A stretch of DNA of 13,894 nt. Origin: Gammaproteobacteria bacterium. GTDB lineage: Bacteria; Pseudomonadota; Gammaproteobacteria; Pseudomonadales; Halomonadaceae. The translations under genes were made by a program, and so were the position numbers. The first letter of the stretch is position 1. The number at the start of each line of letters is the position of its first letter. The DNA lies in the NCBI GenBank assembly GCA_023485185.1, contig JAMCZP010000047.1:4175-18068 (forward strand), read 5' to 3'. The notes beneath the pieces are model-generated. The model ran no database searches. It saw only the letters and a list, made by a program, of their open reading frames with translations, and had not been told where the DNA came from. Positions 5,333-12,797 of this stretch are shown one piece after another.

Positions 5333-7045
5333 TTAACCCAGCAGAGAAAGAACGTTCTGCGGGATCTGGTTGGCTTGTGCCAGTACGGAAGTGCCAGCCT
5401 GCTGCAGGATCTGCGCGCGGGTCATGTTGGCGACTTCCACCGCGTAGTCGGCATCTTCGATGCGCGAACGGGCGGCAGCCAGGTTAGTCTCGTTGGTGTT
5501 CAGGTTGGTGATGGCATCTTCGAAGCGGTTCTGGACAGCACCCAGCTCAGAACGCAGGGTATCAACCTTGCTCAGTGCGAAGTCAAGCTGGGCCAGCGGG
5601 TTGGCCGGGCTGATATCATCCAGCGCATCCGGGTTGGCCTGAAGGTCCAGCCCTTGGATGTCAGAAGCCAGATAGGCAGTGTCGTTCAGCTCTACGAAAG
5701 CTGTGCTACCATCTTGACCACCGGCTTGGGCCAGAAGAACCTGAGCGTCACCGTTTGCGTCAGTATAAGAAACTTCTTCGACAGTCACCTGACCACCTGT
5801 GCCTGAGGCCGGATCGTCGTCAAAAGAGGCAACGGACAGACGCGTACCGTCCTGCTGTTCGATAACGTAATTTCCAGTACCGTTACCATCACCATCAAGG
5901 ATTTCACGCAGCTCACCAGAGATTGCAGTACCATCGCTAGCATTCTGGATATTTACGGCCACCCCGGCAGTTAAGGTAAAAGTGCCGTCGTTAGCTACTG
6001 AATCTTGGTCGATAGCGTAGAAATTGTCGGCATCGGACTTCACATAGAAGTTGCCAGCATCGTCTTCAACAATGCTACCGAATGCTTCACCGGCAGGGAG
6101 TGTGATGCTTGATCCGGTGTCAGTCGGCGTGATGGAGAAAGTTGCAGCAAAGTTATTGCTAGCATCACCAGACACAACAGCAGTGCCACCAGTTTCGGGG
6201 AGCGAACCGCCTGTCAGTGCGGTTGCACTTCCAATATCGATTTGTCCATTTTCATCAATATCGGCAGCAGTTACAGCGAAAGCCTGCAGAGTGCCGCTGT
6301 CATCATACAAGGCATAGTTGACATTATCGTCACCCTCGAAGAAACCAACCAGACTGCCATTAGCAGCTGTCGGCGCAGTGGCCATATTGGCATTTTCAAG
6401 CGTGATGGGACGATCGAAGGAAGTAGCAGCTTGCTCACCGGAAATACTAGCCTGGGCCTCTACTCCAAGCGTAGTGATCGCATCGCCAAGATTGAGATCC
6501 GGCTGGGTAGTCATAGCATTGGTAACATCGAATGAGCCGAGACCCAGCGTTTGAGCATTAATTTCTTGCAGATTAACCTTAATCTGCTCGTTATCGTTCG
6601 CACCGACCTGAATGCTGATACCCTGATCGCTTGAGAGAACCTTAACGCCGTTGAAGTTGGTCTCACCAGAAATACGGTCGATCTCAGCCAGACGCTGGGT
6701 AATCTCATCCTGAATGGACTGCAGGTCATTGGAAGAGTTGGTGCCATTCTGGGCCTGAACGGCCAGCTCACGAACACGCTGCAGGTTGTCATTGACCTGA
6801 TTCAGAGCACCCTCGGCGGTCTGGGCAACAGAGATACCGTCGTTGGCGTTCCTTTGTGCTTGTGCCAGACCAGTGATCTGGGCAGTCATGCGGTTGGCGA
6901 TGGCCTGACCGGCCGCATCATCCTTGGCGCTGTTGATACGCAGACCGGAGGAGAGACGCTCCATGGAGGTCTGCAGGGCGTTCTGGCTCTTGTTCAGATT
7001 GGACTGGCCAATCATGGAAGTGATGTTGGTATTGATCACTGACAT
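5333..7045 (-). CDS. fliC: Flagellin
   Basis: The filament subunit, exported by the flagellar type III system and assembled outside the cell. The conserved N-terminal domain spans about residues 1-175 ([54 protein letters not shown] at 88-101, the TLR5-recognised region). The conserved C-terminal domain spans about 482-570 ([20 protein letters not shown]; final PQNVLSLLG). The central 300 residues are variable, rich in Asp, Gly, Ser and Thr and without Cys, as expected for surface-exposed D2/D3 domains of a halophile. At 570 residues it is longer than minimal flagellins of about 270. AAGGAG ends 7 bases before the ATG. Transcription is from a sigma-28 site about 100 bases upstream. flaG, fliD and fliS, often found behind fliC, are not here; an FRG gene is. 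Confidence 0.97.
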   Translation of the reverse strand: MSVINTNITSMIGQSNLNKSQNALQTSMERLSSGLRINSAKDDAAGQAIANRMTAQITGLAQAQRNANDGISVAQTAEGALNQVNDNLQRVRELAVQAQNGTNSSNDLQSIQDEITQRLAEIDRISGETNFNGVKVLSSDQGISIQVGANDNEQIKVNLQEINAQTLGLGSFDVTNAMTTQPDLNLGDAITTLGVEAQASISGEQAATSFDRPITLENANMATAPTAANGSLVGFFEGDDNVNYALYDDSGTLQAFAVTAADIDENGQIDIGSATALTGGSLPETGGTAVVSGDASNNFAATFSITPTDTGSSITLPAGEAFGSIVEDDAGNFYVKSDADNFYAIDQDSVANDGTFTLTAGVAVNIQNASDGTAISGELREILDGDGNGTGNYVIEQQDGTRLSVASFDDDPASGTGGQVTVEEVSYTDANGDAQVLLAQAGGQDGSTAFVELNDTAYLASDIQGLDLQANPDALDDISPANPLAQLDFALSKVDTLRSELGAVQNRFEDAITNLNTNETNLAAARSRIEDADYAVEVANMTRAQILQQAGTSVLAQANQIPQNVLSLLG

Positions 7046-7146
7046 GGGTGAACTCCTTGTGTCGTTTACCGGCTCTTGGTGCAGCGTGTCTCGCTTGCTA
7101 GCCGTAGAGCCTATGTTGACGGCGCTCTTCAGCTCCGTTGTCTTTA

Positions 7147-7173
7147 CTATCGGCCCCCCTTGCGAAGACTTTA
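7147..7173 (-). promoter_or_regulatory. Sigma-28 (FliA) flagellin promoter
   Basis: On the minus strand TAAAGTCT (7173-7166), an 11-base spacer and GCCGATAG (7154-7147) match the sigma-28 consensus TAAAGTTT-N11-GCCGATAA with only two mismatches. A start near 7140 would give a leader of about 95 bases before the fliC ATG. Confidence 0.9.
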
Positions 7174-7255
7174 GGGCTTCGAGCGAAATTTTTGACTTTC
7201 CTTGCTTACCCCGGCCTTAGCACTTACCCTTTACATGTCGTTTACAAGCTCTGAG

Positions 7256-7300
7256 CCGCAGCCCCGCCGTCATTGGAAGACGCCGGGGCTGCGGTTTTTT
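7256..7300 (+). terminator. Strong hairpin with plus-strand T-run
   Basis: CCGCAGCCCCG (7256-7266) pairs perfectly with CGGGGCTGCGG (7284-7294). An inner CGTC/GACG pair lies beyond one mismatch, and six T follow on the plus strand. The T-run implies plus-strand transcription, yet the genes on both sides are on the minus strand. On the minus strand the hairpin lies behind the helicase remnant but has no T-run. Confidence 0.75.
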
Positions 7301-7339
7301 CGTTGGGTGATTTTGTCGGGTGACAGCGAAATCAGCCGG

Positions 7340-7828
7340 TTAGAGCAGTGCCGAGAGAGCGGTGCTGCCCGTAGGCACTGTTTTTTCATCATCAGCGCCC
7401 CCGGCCTTTGGCTCTTCTGCTTGCTGCCAGGCGGGGCGAAAACGGGCAGGAATGGCACCCAAGAGAGCGTCGCTTTGAATGACGCCCGCCAGTGGCGGCG
7501 CTGCGGAGGGGCGGGGAAAGCGCGGTTCCAACAGCGTTACCAACACTTGATCATCAGGGTGGCGAATTGCCCGACCCAGCCCCTGGCGCAGCTTATGCAG
7601 GGTGCGCACGGTGCTCTTGCGATAGAGCATACCGCTGGCCATGGCCGTTGCCCGCTCGTTATCCAGGCCACGGCGTTGCAGTAGTTGCTCGACCAGGCGT
7701 TGTTCTACGGCGCTACGTGCCGCACGTGGATTGCGTAACACCACCAGGTGCGACCAGTAAGCGGTATTGCCTTCACGGGTGGGCGATAGTCCTTCCCAGC
7801 CTGCCGGGGTTAATTCTAGTGGCCTGGT
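7340..7828 (-). pseudogene. DinG/Rad3-type helicase, 5'-truncated remnant
   Basis: The open frame (about 162 codons, no stop from 7828 down to 7340) matches only the last part of a superfamily 2 helicase of the DinG/YoaA/Rad3 type. PAGWEGLSPTREG sits where an LWEGLDLPG-like motif is expected. Then comes YWSHLVVLRNP, and the motif VI-like LRQGLGRAIRHPDDQVLVTL (with the arginine finger) just before EPRFP. Walker A, DEAH and the iron-sulphur region are absent. The 5' break coincides with the 13-14 bp tandem repeat behind recQ. The last 40 residues, proline- and alanine-rich, are not typical. A GTG near 7744 could start a short product, but no ribosome-binding site supports it. Confidence 0.68.
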
Positions 7829-7883
7829 CTAGTGGACTGGTTCTAGTGGACTGGCTCTAGTGCATCAGTTCTAGTTCTTGGAT
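7815..7883. repeat. 13-14 bp tandem repeat, five units
   Basis: Units begin TCTAGTGG or TCTAGT: TCTAGTGGCCTGG (7815), TCTAGTGGACTGGT (7828), TCTAGTGGACTGGC (7842), TCTAGTGCATCAGT (7856), TCTAGTTCTTGGAT (7870). The two middle units are near identical and the outer ones are degenerate. The array contains the recQ-like stop codon and marks the break of the helicase remnant. Each unit carries a CTAG. Confidence 0.8.
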
Positions 7884-9889
7884 CCAAGTATTGTTTCCGC
7901 CCACTGGCGCACTTCAGGATAGGCGCGCTGCTCAAAGAACGCGAAGCCGTTAAGGTTGCGGGCTTTGAGAGGGGTGAAAATCGGCATAGTTAAGCCGCAC
8001 AGGAAGTGCGCCAGCCGCTGTGCATTGGGCGGCTGGCCGAACTGTTCGGTGTGGCGCTCAATCAACGGCGTAGCGTAGCGGGTGAAGTCGTTATCCGATA
8101 GCGCAGGCTGCGGCGTTGCATCAGGCAGCCGCACTAGGTGGCCGTAACACACCGAGCAGTGCCCGCAGCGGCCCTGTTCGGTGTCGAATGGCGCATCTCG
8201 CGGTGCGCCAAAAGTGTTATCGCCAAAGTGCTCGGCCAATCGCCGTGTTAGGCAACTCTCCGATTCAAACAGCGCCAGCATCGACTGCAGCCGCTCAATT
8301 TCGATACGTTCGCGATTGAGGCAGTCTTCATACAGCTGACTTGCCAACGCCTCGATGGCAAAATTCGGCTGACATATTTCATACACATCGGTCATGCGCT
8401 TGCCTTCCAGCATCAGCCAGCCTTTGTCCTGAAAGTACTCCAAGGCGGTAATAACACGGGCGCGGGAGGCGTCGATCTGCTGTGCTTGTCCCGCACTGTG
8501 CAGCCGCTCGAAATCCACCGTTCCCCAGATGCGGGCGATAGGAATGCTGTCGACCAGCAAACGAACAAAGGCCGCCCGCTCGCCTTCAAAACGGCTCACT
8601 AATTCAGCGGGTTCAATATGGTAGCGCAACCGATATTCGGCGAGAAACGCAAACCGCGGAGCGATGATGCCGTGCATCTCCAGTCGCACCAGCAATGTTT
8701 TTAGCGGCAGCGGGCGGATATTGGTATCGCGGGAAAGCGTATTGAGCAAGACCTCCCACTGGAGGTCTTGCGCTTGGCCTGCCGCTGCAATTTCTTCCAA
8801 TAGGCGAAAAATACCAGCGTACTCAGGGGTATCACCGTAAACAAAGTTTTCCAGCACCCGCAAGCCATCGCGCCCGGCCGTGGTCAGGCAGGTGGATGGC
8901 TCGCCATCACGCCCTGCCCGGCCAATCTCCTGGCTGTAGTTCTCGATTGATTTGGGCAGGTCATAGTGCACCACATTGCGAATATCACCTTTATCGATGC
9001 CCATGCCAAAGGCAATGGTCGCCACAATGCAGGGCGATTCGCCGCCCATAAACTGGCGCTGGATCTCGTCCCGCCGCTGGGAATCCAGCCCTGCATGGTA
9101 GGCCTGAGCCGCAATGCCCTGGGCTGTCAGCGCGTTCGCCACCCGTTCAGCGGTTTGTTGCAGGGTGACGTAGATAATCGTAGGCGCTTCGCTGCCCAGC
9201 TGCATCTGTGGCTTAAGCCAGTTGATCAGCTGCTGCTGGCGATCCTCCATGGCCGGTGCCACCAGCAGTTCAAGGTTAGGGCGGTAGAAGCCGGTGGCGA
9301 TAACGTTATCGTGAGCGATGGAAAACTTCTCACGCATATCGTTGATAACGGTAGACGTCGCAGTAGCGGTAAGCAGCAGCACCTGGGGAATGGCAAAGTC
9401 GCGCTGGTAGTCCGGCAGTTTCAAATAGTCGGGGCGGAAGTTATGCCCCCACTCGGAAAGACAGTGGGCTTCATCGACCACCAGCAGCGATATCTGAACC
9501 TGACGCAGAAAGTGGCGAAAACGCTCGTTCTTAAGCCGCTCCACCGAGATCATCAGGATTTTCAGCTCGCCGCTTTTGGCGCGCGCCATGACATCGCGCG
9601 TCGTTTCGCGGTCTTGTGTGGAATCAATACTGGCCGCCGCCACACCGTGGCGGGTTAGAAACGCGAGCTGATCCTGCATTAACGCTAGCAGCGGTGAAAC
9701 TACCAGGGTTAGATGCGGCAGATGCAGCGCAGGGAGCTGATAGCAAAGCGACTTGCCCGCGCCGGTGGCGAAAATCGCCGCCGTGGAGTGGCCTTTCAAT
9801 ACCCTGGACACCACCGCTTGCTGGCCGCCACGAAAGTCGTCAAACCCAAATACGTCTTTCAGCGTTTGCTGAGGTGATAGGGGGGTCAT
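7871..9889 (-). CDS. recQ: RecQ-family ATP-dependent DNA helicase, atypical architecture
   Basis: A 672-residue 3'-5' DNA helicase of the RecQ family, acting in recombination and replication-fork repair. Walker A ATGAGKS is at 41-47, DEAH at 139-142. The RecQ aromatic-rich loop CLSEWGHNFRPDY follows at 143-155, TATAT at 174-178, and motif VI QEIGRAGRDG at 320-329. Four cysteines at 546, 575, 578 and 581 (SCLTRRLAEHFGD and CGHCSVC) match the RecQ zinc-binding pattern. In E. coli RecQ that subdomain follows the helicase core directly. Here about 215 residues with winged-helix-like text lie in between, and I see no clear HRDC domain. It may be a RecQ-like subfamily rather than true RecQ. AGGAG is 5 bases before the ATG. 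It is the last gene of the truC run, 28 bases behind the DUF1653 gene. Confidence 0.88.
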   Translation of the reverse strand: MTPLSPQQTLKDVFGFDDFRGGQQAVVSRVLKGHSTAAIFATGAGKSLCYQLPALHLPHLTLVVSPLLALMQDQLAFLTRHGVAAASIDSTQDRETTRDVMARAKSGELKILMISVERLKNERFRHFLRQVQISLLVVDEAHCLSEWGHNFRPDYLKLPDYQRDFAIPQVLLLTATATSTVINDMREKFSIAHDNVIATGFYRPNLELLVAPAMEDRQQQLINWLKPQMQLGSEAPTIIYVTLQQTAERVANALTAQGIAAQAYHAGLDSQRRDEIQRQFMGGESPCIVATIAFGMGIDKGDIRNVVHYDLPKSIENYSQEIGRAGRDGEPSTCLTTAGRDGLRVLENFVYGDTPEYAGIFRLLEEIAAAGQAQDLQWEVLLNTLSRDTNIRPLPLKTLLVRLEMHGIIAPRFAFLAEYRLRYHIEPAELVSRFEGERAAFVRLLVDSIPIARIWGTVDFERLHSAGQAQQIDASRARVITALEYFQDKGWLMLEGKRMTDVYEICQPNFAIEALASQLYEDCLNRERIEIERLQSMLALFESESCLTRRLAEHFGDNTFGAPRDAPFDTEQGRCGHCSVCYGHLVRLPDATPQPALSDNDFTRYATPLIERHTEQFGQPPNAQRLAHFLCGLTMPIFTPLKARNLNGFAFFEQRAYPEVRQWAETILGSKN

Positions 9890-9917
9890 GAGCGCTCCTG
9901 GTTAACGAAATACTGGT

Positions 9918-10136
9918 TTAATACGCCTTCTCCAGTGCAAAGCGCGGCTGGGCGTGGCCCTCTTTGGTCACACTTTCAGTAAACATCTCCAGGGGGCGTA
10001 CCCAGAGGCCGTAGTCGCCGTAGAGGGCGCGGTAGACTACCAGCGGTTCTTCGCTTTCGCTGTGCTGGGCAGTGCCCATCACTTCGTACAAATTGCCTTT
10101 GTAGTGGCGGTAAATGCCAGGAACAGGCGTCGTCAT
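9918..10136 (-). CDS. DUF1653 domain protein
   Basis: A 72-residue protein covering the entire DUF1653 domain: PGIYRHYKGNLYEVMGTAQH, SESEEPLVVYRALYGDYGLW, VRPLEMFTE. The family is short, cytoplasmic and of unknown function, probably a small beta-barrel. Its ATG overlaps the tcdA stop as ATGA (10133-10136), so translation is likely coupled. Its neighbours, a tRNA-modifying dehydratase and a pseudouridine synthase, hint at RNA-related work, but that is only context. Confidence 0.9.
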   Translation of the reverse strand: MTTPVPGIYRHYKGNLYEVMGTAQHSESEEPLVVYRALYGDYGLWVRPLEMFTESVTKEGHAQPRFALEKAY

Positions 10137-11050
10137 TCGGTTTCCTTTTGGTTGGCGTTTGTAGCGGCTGGCTGATTGGCTTTTTTGGCGAGGCGTTCAA
10201 GCACTTTTGAGGCGGCCACGAAGCCGAAGGAGCCGGTTAAAAAAGTGGCCGCGCCAAAGCCAGAGGCGCAGTCCAAGCGCGAGGCGTCGCCGCTGCCGGG
10301 CTTTTGCAGGCACACTTCACCGTCGGCTCCGGGATAGATCAACTGCTCGTCGGAGTAGACGCACTCCACCGAGAAGCGCCGCTTGGGGTTGCGGGAGAAG
10401 CCGTAATCGCGACGTAGCCGGGAGCGCACCTTGGATAACAGCGGGTCGTGCTCGGTGCGGGTGAGATCAGCGACTTGAATACGGGTGGGGTCGGTCTGCC
10501 CACCCGCCGCACCGGTGACGATAATAGGAATTTTGCGCCGCTTGCACCACGCGATGAGCGCGGCCTTGGCAATCACGCTGTCGATGGCATCTACCACGTG
10601 GTCAGCGTCATCCGGGATACGCTCGGCCAAGTTGGTCGGCGTAACGAAGGCGGTGTCGGCCACAATCTCGATTTCCGGGGCAATCAGGCGGCAGCGCTCA
10701 GCAAGCACAGCGACCTTAGGCTGACCAATAGTGCCATCCAGAGCGTGGAGCTGGCGATTAACGTTGGAAACGCAGACATCGTCTAAATCGATTAGCGTCA
10801 GCTTGCCAATGCCCGAGCGCGCCAGCGCCTCTACCGTCCAACTTCCTACCCCACCGACGCCCACCACCACCACGTGGGCATGGCGAAATGCTTTGGCAGC
10901 ACGCTGACCATAAAGGCGGCGAATCCCACCAAAGCGAAAATCATAGTCACTTGAAACTGAGCCGGTCGAAACAGCATCGCTAAAAGCTGAGTCAGTAGGG
11001 GCTAGGGGGTTGGTAGCTGAAATAGCTGAAGGCATGGCAGACTCACTCAT
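10133..11050 (-). CDS. tcdA: tRNA threonylcarbamoyladenosine dehydratase
   Basis: An E1-like enzyme that uses ATP to convert t6A37 of tRNA to its cyclic form ct6A (formerly CsdL/YgdL). It has the ThiF/MoeB nucleotide fold GVGGVGSW (64-71). The adenylation loop DLDDVCVSNVNRQ is at 88-100, and VVDAIDSVIAKAALI lies further on. The family-specific blocks GAAGGQTDPTRIQVADL and DCASGFGAATF, the latter with the conserved cysteine, are both present. At 305 residues it is longer than the E. coli protein (268). The extra part is mainly a 35-residue Ser/Ala/Thr-rich N-terminus before YDFRFGGIRRLYG, so a later start cannot be excluded, though none with a good ribosome-binding site stands out. Its ATG overlaps the truC stop as ATGA. 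Confidence 0.95.
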   Translation of the reverse strand: MSESAMPSAISATNPLAPTDSAFSDAVSTGSVSSDYDFRFGGIRRLYGQRAAKAFRHAHVVVVGVGGVGSWTVEALARSGIGKLTLIDLDDVCVSNVNRQLHALDGTIGQPKVAVLAERCRLIAPEIEIVADTAFVTPTNLAERIPDDADHVVDAIDSVIAKAALIAWCKRRKIPIIVTGAAGGQTDPTRIQVADLTRTEHDPLLSKVRSRLRRDYGFSRNPKRRFSVECVYSDEQLIYPGADGEVCLQKPGSGDASRLDCASGFGAATFLTGSFGFVAASKVLERLAKKANQPAATNANQKETE

Positions 11051-11820
11051 AGCGCTTGCAGGGCTGAAGGCATTTTTTGCGGCGGTGTACGCACGCTATC
11101 CAACGGCAAATGTCCCGCCCAACCAAGGTGATTAAACAGCGCGGTCATGGTGTCATCCAAGGCGCAGCTTAATTGTACACGCTTGTCGAGCAGCGGGTGA
11201 TCAAAGGCCAAATAGGTAGCCGCCAACAGCAAGCGCGGCGCGCTAAGCTGTTCGGCAAAGAAGCGGTTGTGGACACTTTTACCGTGCTTGGCATCGCCAA
11301 TAATCGGGTAGCCCCGCCGCGCGAGATGGCGGCGAATCTGGTGGCGACGCCCGGTCAGCGGCCGCGCTTCTACCAACGAGTAACGCGCCACCGGGTAGCG
11401 GTCAACCTGTACCGGCAGTTCCACGCTATCCAAGCGGCGAATATCGGTCATCGCAGGCATGGCAGGCATTTCGGCTTTGGGTCGCGTGCCATCCTCTTCC
11501 CGCAACGGATAATCCAAGCGCTCGCTTTCTGGCGCTTTACCGCGCACCACCGCCAAATAGCGCTTTTCTACCTGGCGCTCGCTAAACGCCTCGCTGAGCA
11601 GGCCCGCCACCGAAGAGGAGAGCGCAAACACCATCACACCAGAGGTAGGCCGATCTAAACGGTGAACAGGATAGACCCGCTTGCCAAGCTGATCGCGCAG
11701 CCGCTGAAGCAGAAATTCCGTTTCGCCACGCGCTAACGCCGAGCGATGCACCAACAGCCCTGACGGCTTATGCACTGCAACAAGATACTCATCCTGATAG
11801 AGGATGTTGAGTGGCATCAT
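11047..11820 (-). CDS. truC: tRNA pseudouridine(65) synthase
   Basis: A RluA-family pseudouridine synthase that isomerises U65 in the T-stem region of tRNA. The catalytic aspartate is D56 in VHRLDRPTSG. Other family blocks are YQDEYLVAVHKPSGLLVHRS (8-27), VEKRYLAVVRG, the RPLTGRRHQIRRHLA region, YPIIGDAKHGK, and a C-terminal LDDTMTALFNHLGWAG. It is 257 residues long, close to E. coli TruC (260), and has the TruC-type insert rather than an RluA/RluC/RluD S4 domain. Two consecutive ATG codons begin the ORF. GGGAG lies only 4 bases before the first and 7 before the second (11817), so the second may be the real start. It is the first gene of the run to recQ, divergent from sodC over 178 bases. 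Confidence 0.94.
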   Translation of the reverse strand: MMPLNILYQDEYLVAVHKPSGLLVHRSALARGETEFLLQRLRDQLGKRVYPVHRLDRPTSGVMVFALSSSVAGLLSEAFSERQVEKRYLAVVRGKAPESERLDYPLREEDGTRPKAEMPAMPAMTDIRRLDSVELPVQVDRYPVARYSLVEARPLTGRRHQIRRHLARRGYPIIGDAKHGKSVHNRFFAEQLSAPRLLLAATYLAFDHPLLDKRVQLSCALDDTMTALFNHLGWAGHLPLDSVRTPPQKMPSALQAL

Positions 11821-11998
11821 AACGCTCCCAGGTAAAAGCTAGCGACAAAAAATATCGATCACAATAACAACAGGTCGCTATTGTCGTGGCTGGGCAGTGA
11901 GATGTCATCAACTGGGTAAGGTGGCAGAGTTCCCCTTAGACAGCTACCTTGAAGGAGCAACGCTATACACTATTTCCATGGATTCGGGAGAACATCAC

Positions 11999-12535
11999 AT
12001 GCGCTATTCAACGTCACTTACCGGTATTGCCGCCTCGCTGCTGCTTGTCAGTGCCGCAGCACAAGCCAATGAAACGCTTGATGTCGAAATGCATAAAGTC
12101 AGCGTTGAAGGAATTGAAGAGTCGATTGGCACCGTATCCCTTGAGCATACGGAGCACGGCTTATTGCTGACACCTTCGTTGACGGATTTTGAGCCCGGTG
12201 TTTATGGCTTTCACGTTCACCAGAACGCCAGCTGTGATCCTGCTGAAGATGACAATGGCGAGATGACCGCTGCCCAAGCCGCAGGCGGTCACTATGACCC
12301 CGAAGAAACCGATACCCACCAAGGTCCTTACGGCGAAGGTCATTTGGGTGACTTACCGGTGCTGACCGTTAATGAAGATGGCGAAGCCAACCTGCCCGTC
12401 TTGGCACCACGCCTCAGCATGGAAGATATGCCAGGCCGCAGTTTGATGATTCATGAGGGCGGCGATACCTACGATGATGAACCGCACCTTGGCGGTGGCG
12501 GTGCTCGCATGGCTTGCGGTGTTGTCGAGTCTTAA
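11999..12535 (+). CDS. sodC: Periplasmic Cu,Zn superoxide dismutase
   Basis: A 178-residue precursor of bacterial SodC, which dismutates superoxide in the periplasm. Residues 1-23 form a signal peptide (positive RYS, then a hydrophobic Ala/Leu core ending AQA before NETL). Inferred copper ligands are H72, H74 (FHVHQN), H98 (GGHYD) and H152 (MIHEGGD). Zinc ligands are H98, H107, H115 and D118 (GEGHLGDLP). The disulphide is C79-C173, and the active-site arginine is R170 (GGARMACG). All expected residues are present, so it should be active. The ORF can be extended to 11897, but the signal peptide and GGGAG about 8 bases upstream select 11999. A strong terminator follows 26 bases after the stop, so sodC is probably monocistronic. 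Confidence 0.96.
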   Translation: MRYSTSLTGIAASLLLVSAAAQANETLDVEMHKVSVEGIEESIGTVSLEHTEHGLLLTPSLTDFEPGVYGFHVHQNASCDPAEDDNGEMTAAQAAGGHYDPEETDTHQGPYGEGHLGDLPVLTVNEDGEANLPVLAPRLSMEDMPGRSLMIHEGGDTYDDEPHLGGGGARMACGVVES

Positions 12536-12560
12536 CGCACGTTTTTACTTAGCTAAAATT

Positions 12561-12593
12561 CAAAACGGGCAGCCTCGCGGGCTGCCCGTTTTG
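12561..12593 (+). terminator. sodC terminator, possibly bidirectional
   Basis: CAAAACGGGCAGCC (12561-12574) and GGCTGCCCGTTTTG (12580-12593) form a perfect 14-bp stem with a five-base loop. The A/T ends give a T-run in both directions. Confidence 0.92.
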
Positions 12594-12594
12594 C

Positions 12595-12640
12595 ATAGGT
12601 ATGAGCGTTTTATTGATATAGGTACGAGCGTTTTATTAAG
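12595..12640. repeat. Two-copy 23-bp tandem repeat
   Basis: ATAGGTATGAGCGTTTTATT plus GAT (12595-12617) is followed at once by ATAGGTACGAGCGTTTTATT plus AAG (12618-12640). The first 20 bases differ at one position. It lies between the sodC terminator and the cstA promoter region. Confidence 0.85.
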
Positions 12641-12722
12641 TTAACGATGGCACCACCAACTAAAGTCTAGCTGTGCTACCAATCCCTTATCTGTACATTC
12701 ACTGCGGCTTAAAAAGTACCTA

Positions 12723-12751
12723 CTTGTGTGCCACAAGCACGCTTGTATGCT
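12723..12751 (+). promoter_or_regulatory. Candidate cstA promoter with overlapping palindrome
   Basis: TTGTGT (12724-12729) and TATGCT (12746-12751) with a 16-base spacer make a plausible sigma-70 promoter 46 bases before the cstA start. CTTGTG-TGC-CACAAG (12723-12737) is a perfect 6-bp palindrome over the -35 box and could be an operator. No known regulator consensus fits well. Confidence 0.35.
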
Positions 12752-12797
12752 CGTCGCCACTATCGGCTACTCTTCCTCACTGCTCTAGGTACCTTAG

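Noticed and set aside
7202..7860. Plus-strand ORFs opposite the helicase remnant
   Set aside because: The minus strand has helicase motifs (LRQGLGRAIR), while the plus-strand frames show no domain.
9616..9891. Plus-strand ORFs opposite the recQ-like gene
   Set aside because: They lie wholly within well-conserved helicase coding sequence on the other strand.
11930..11985. MerR/SoxR-type promoter before sodC
   Set aside because: CCTTGAAGG is a short palindrome near TATACAC, but spacing and arms do not fit a MerR-family operator convincingly.
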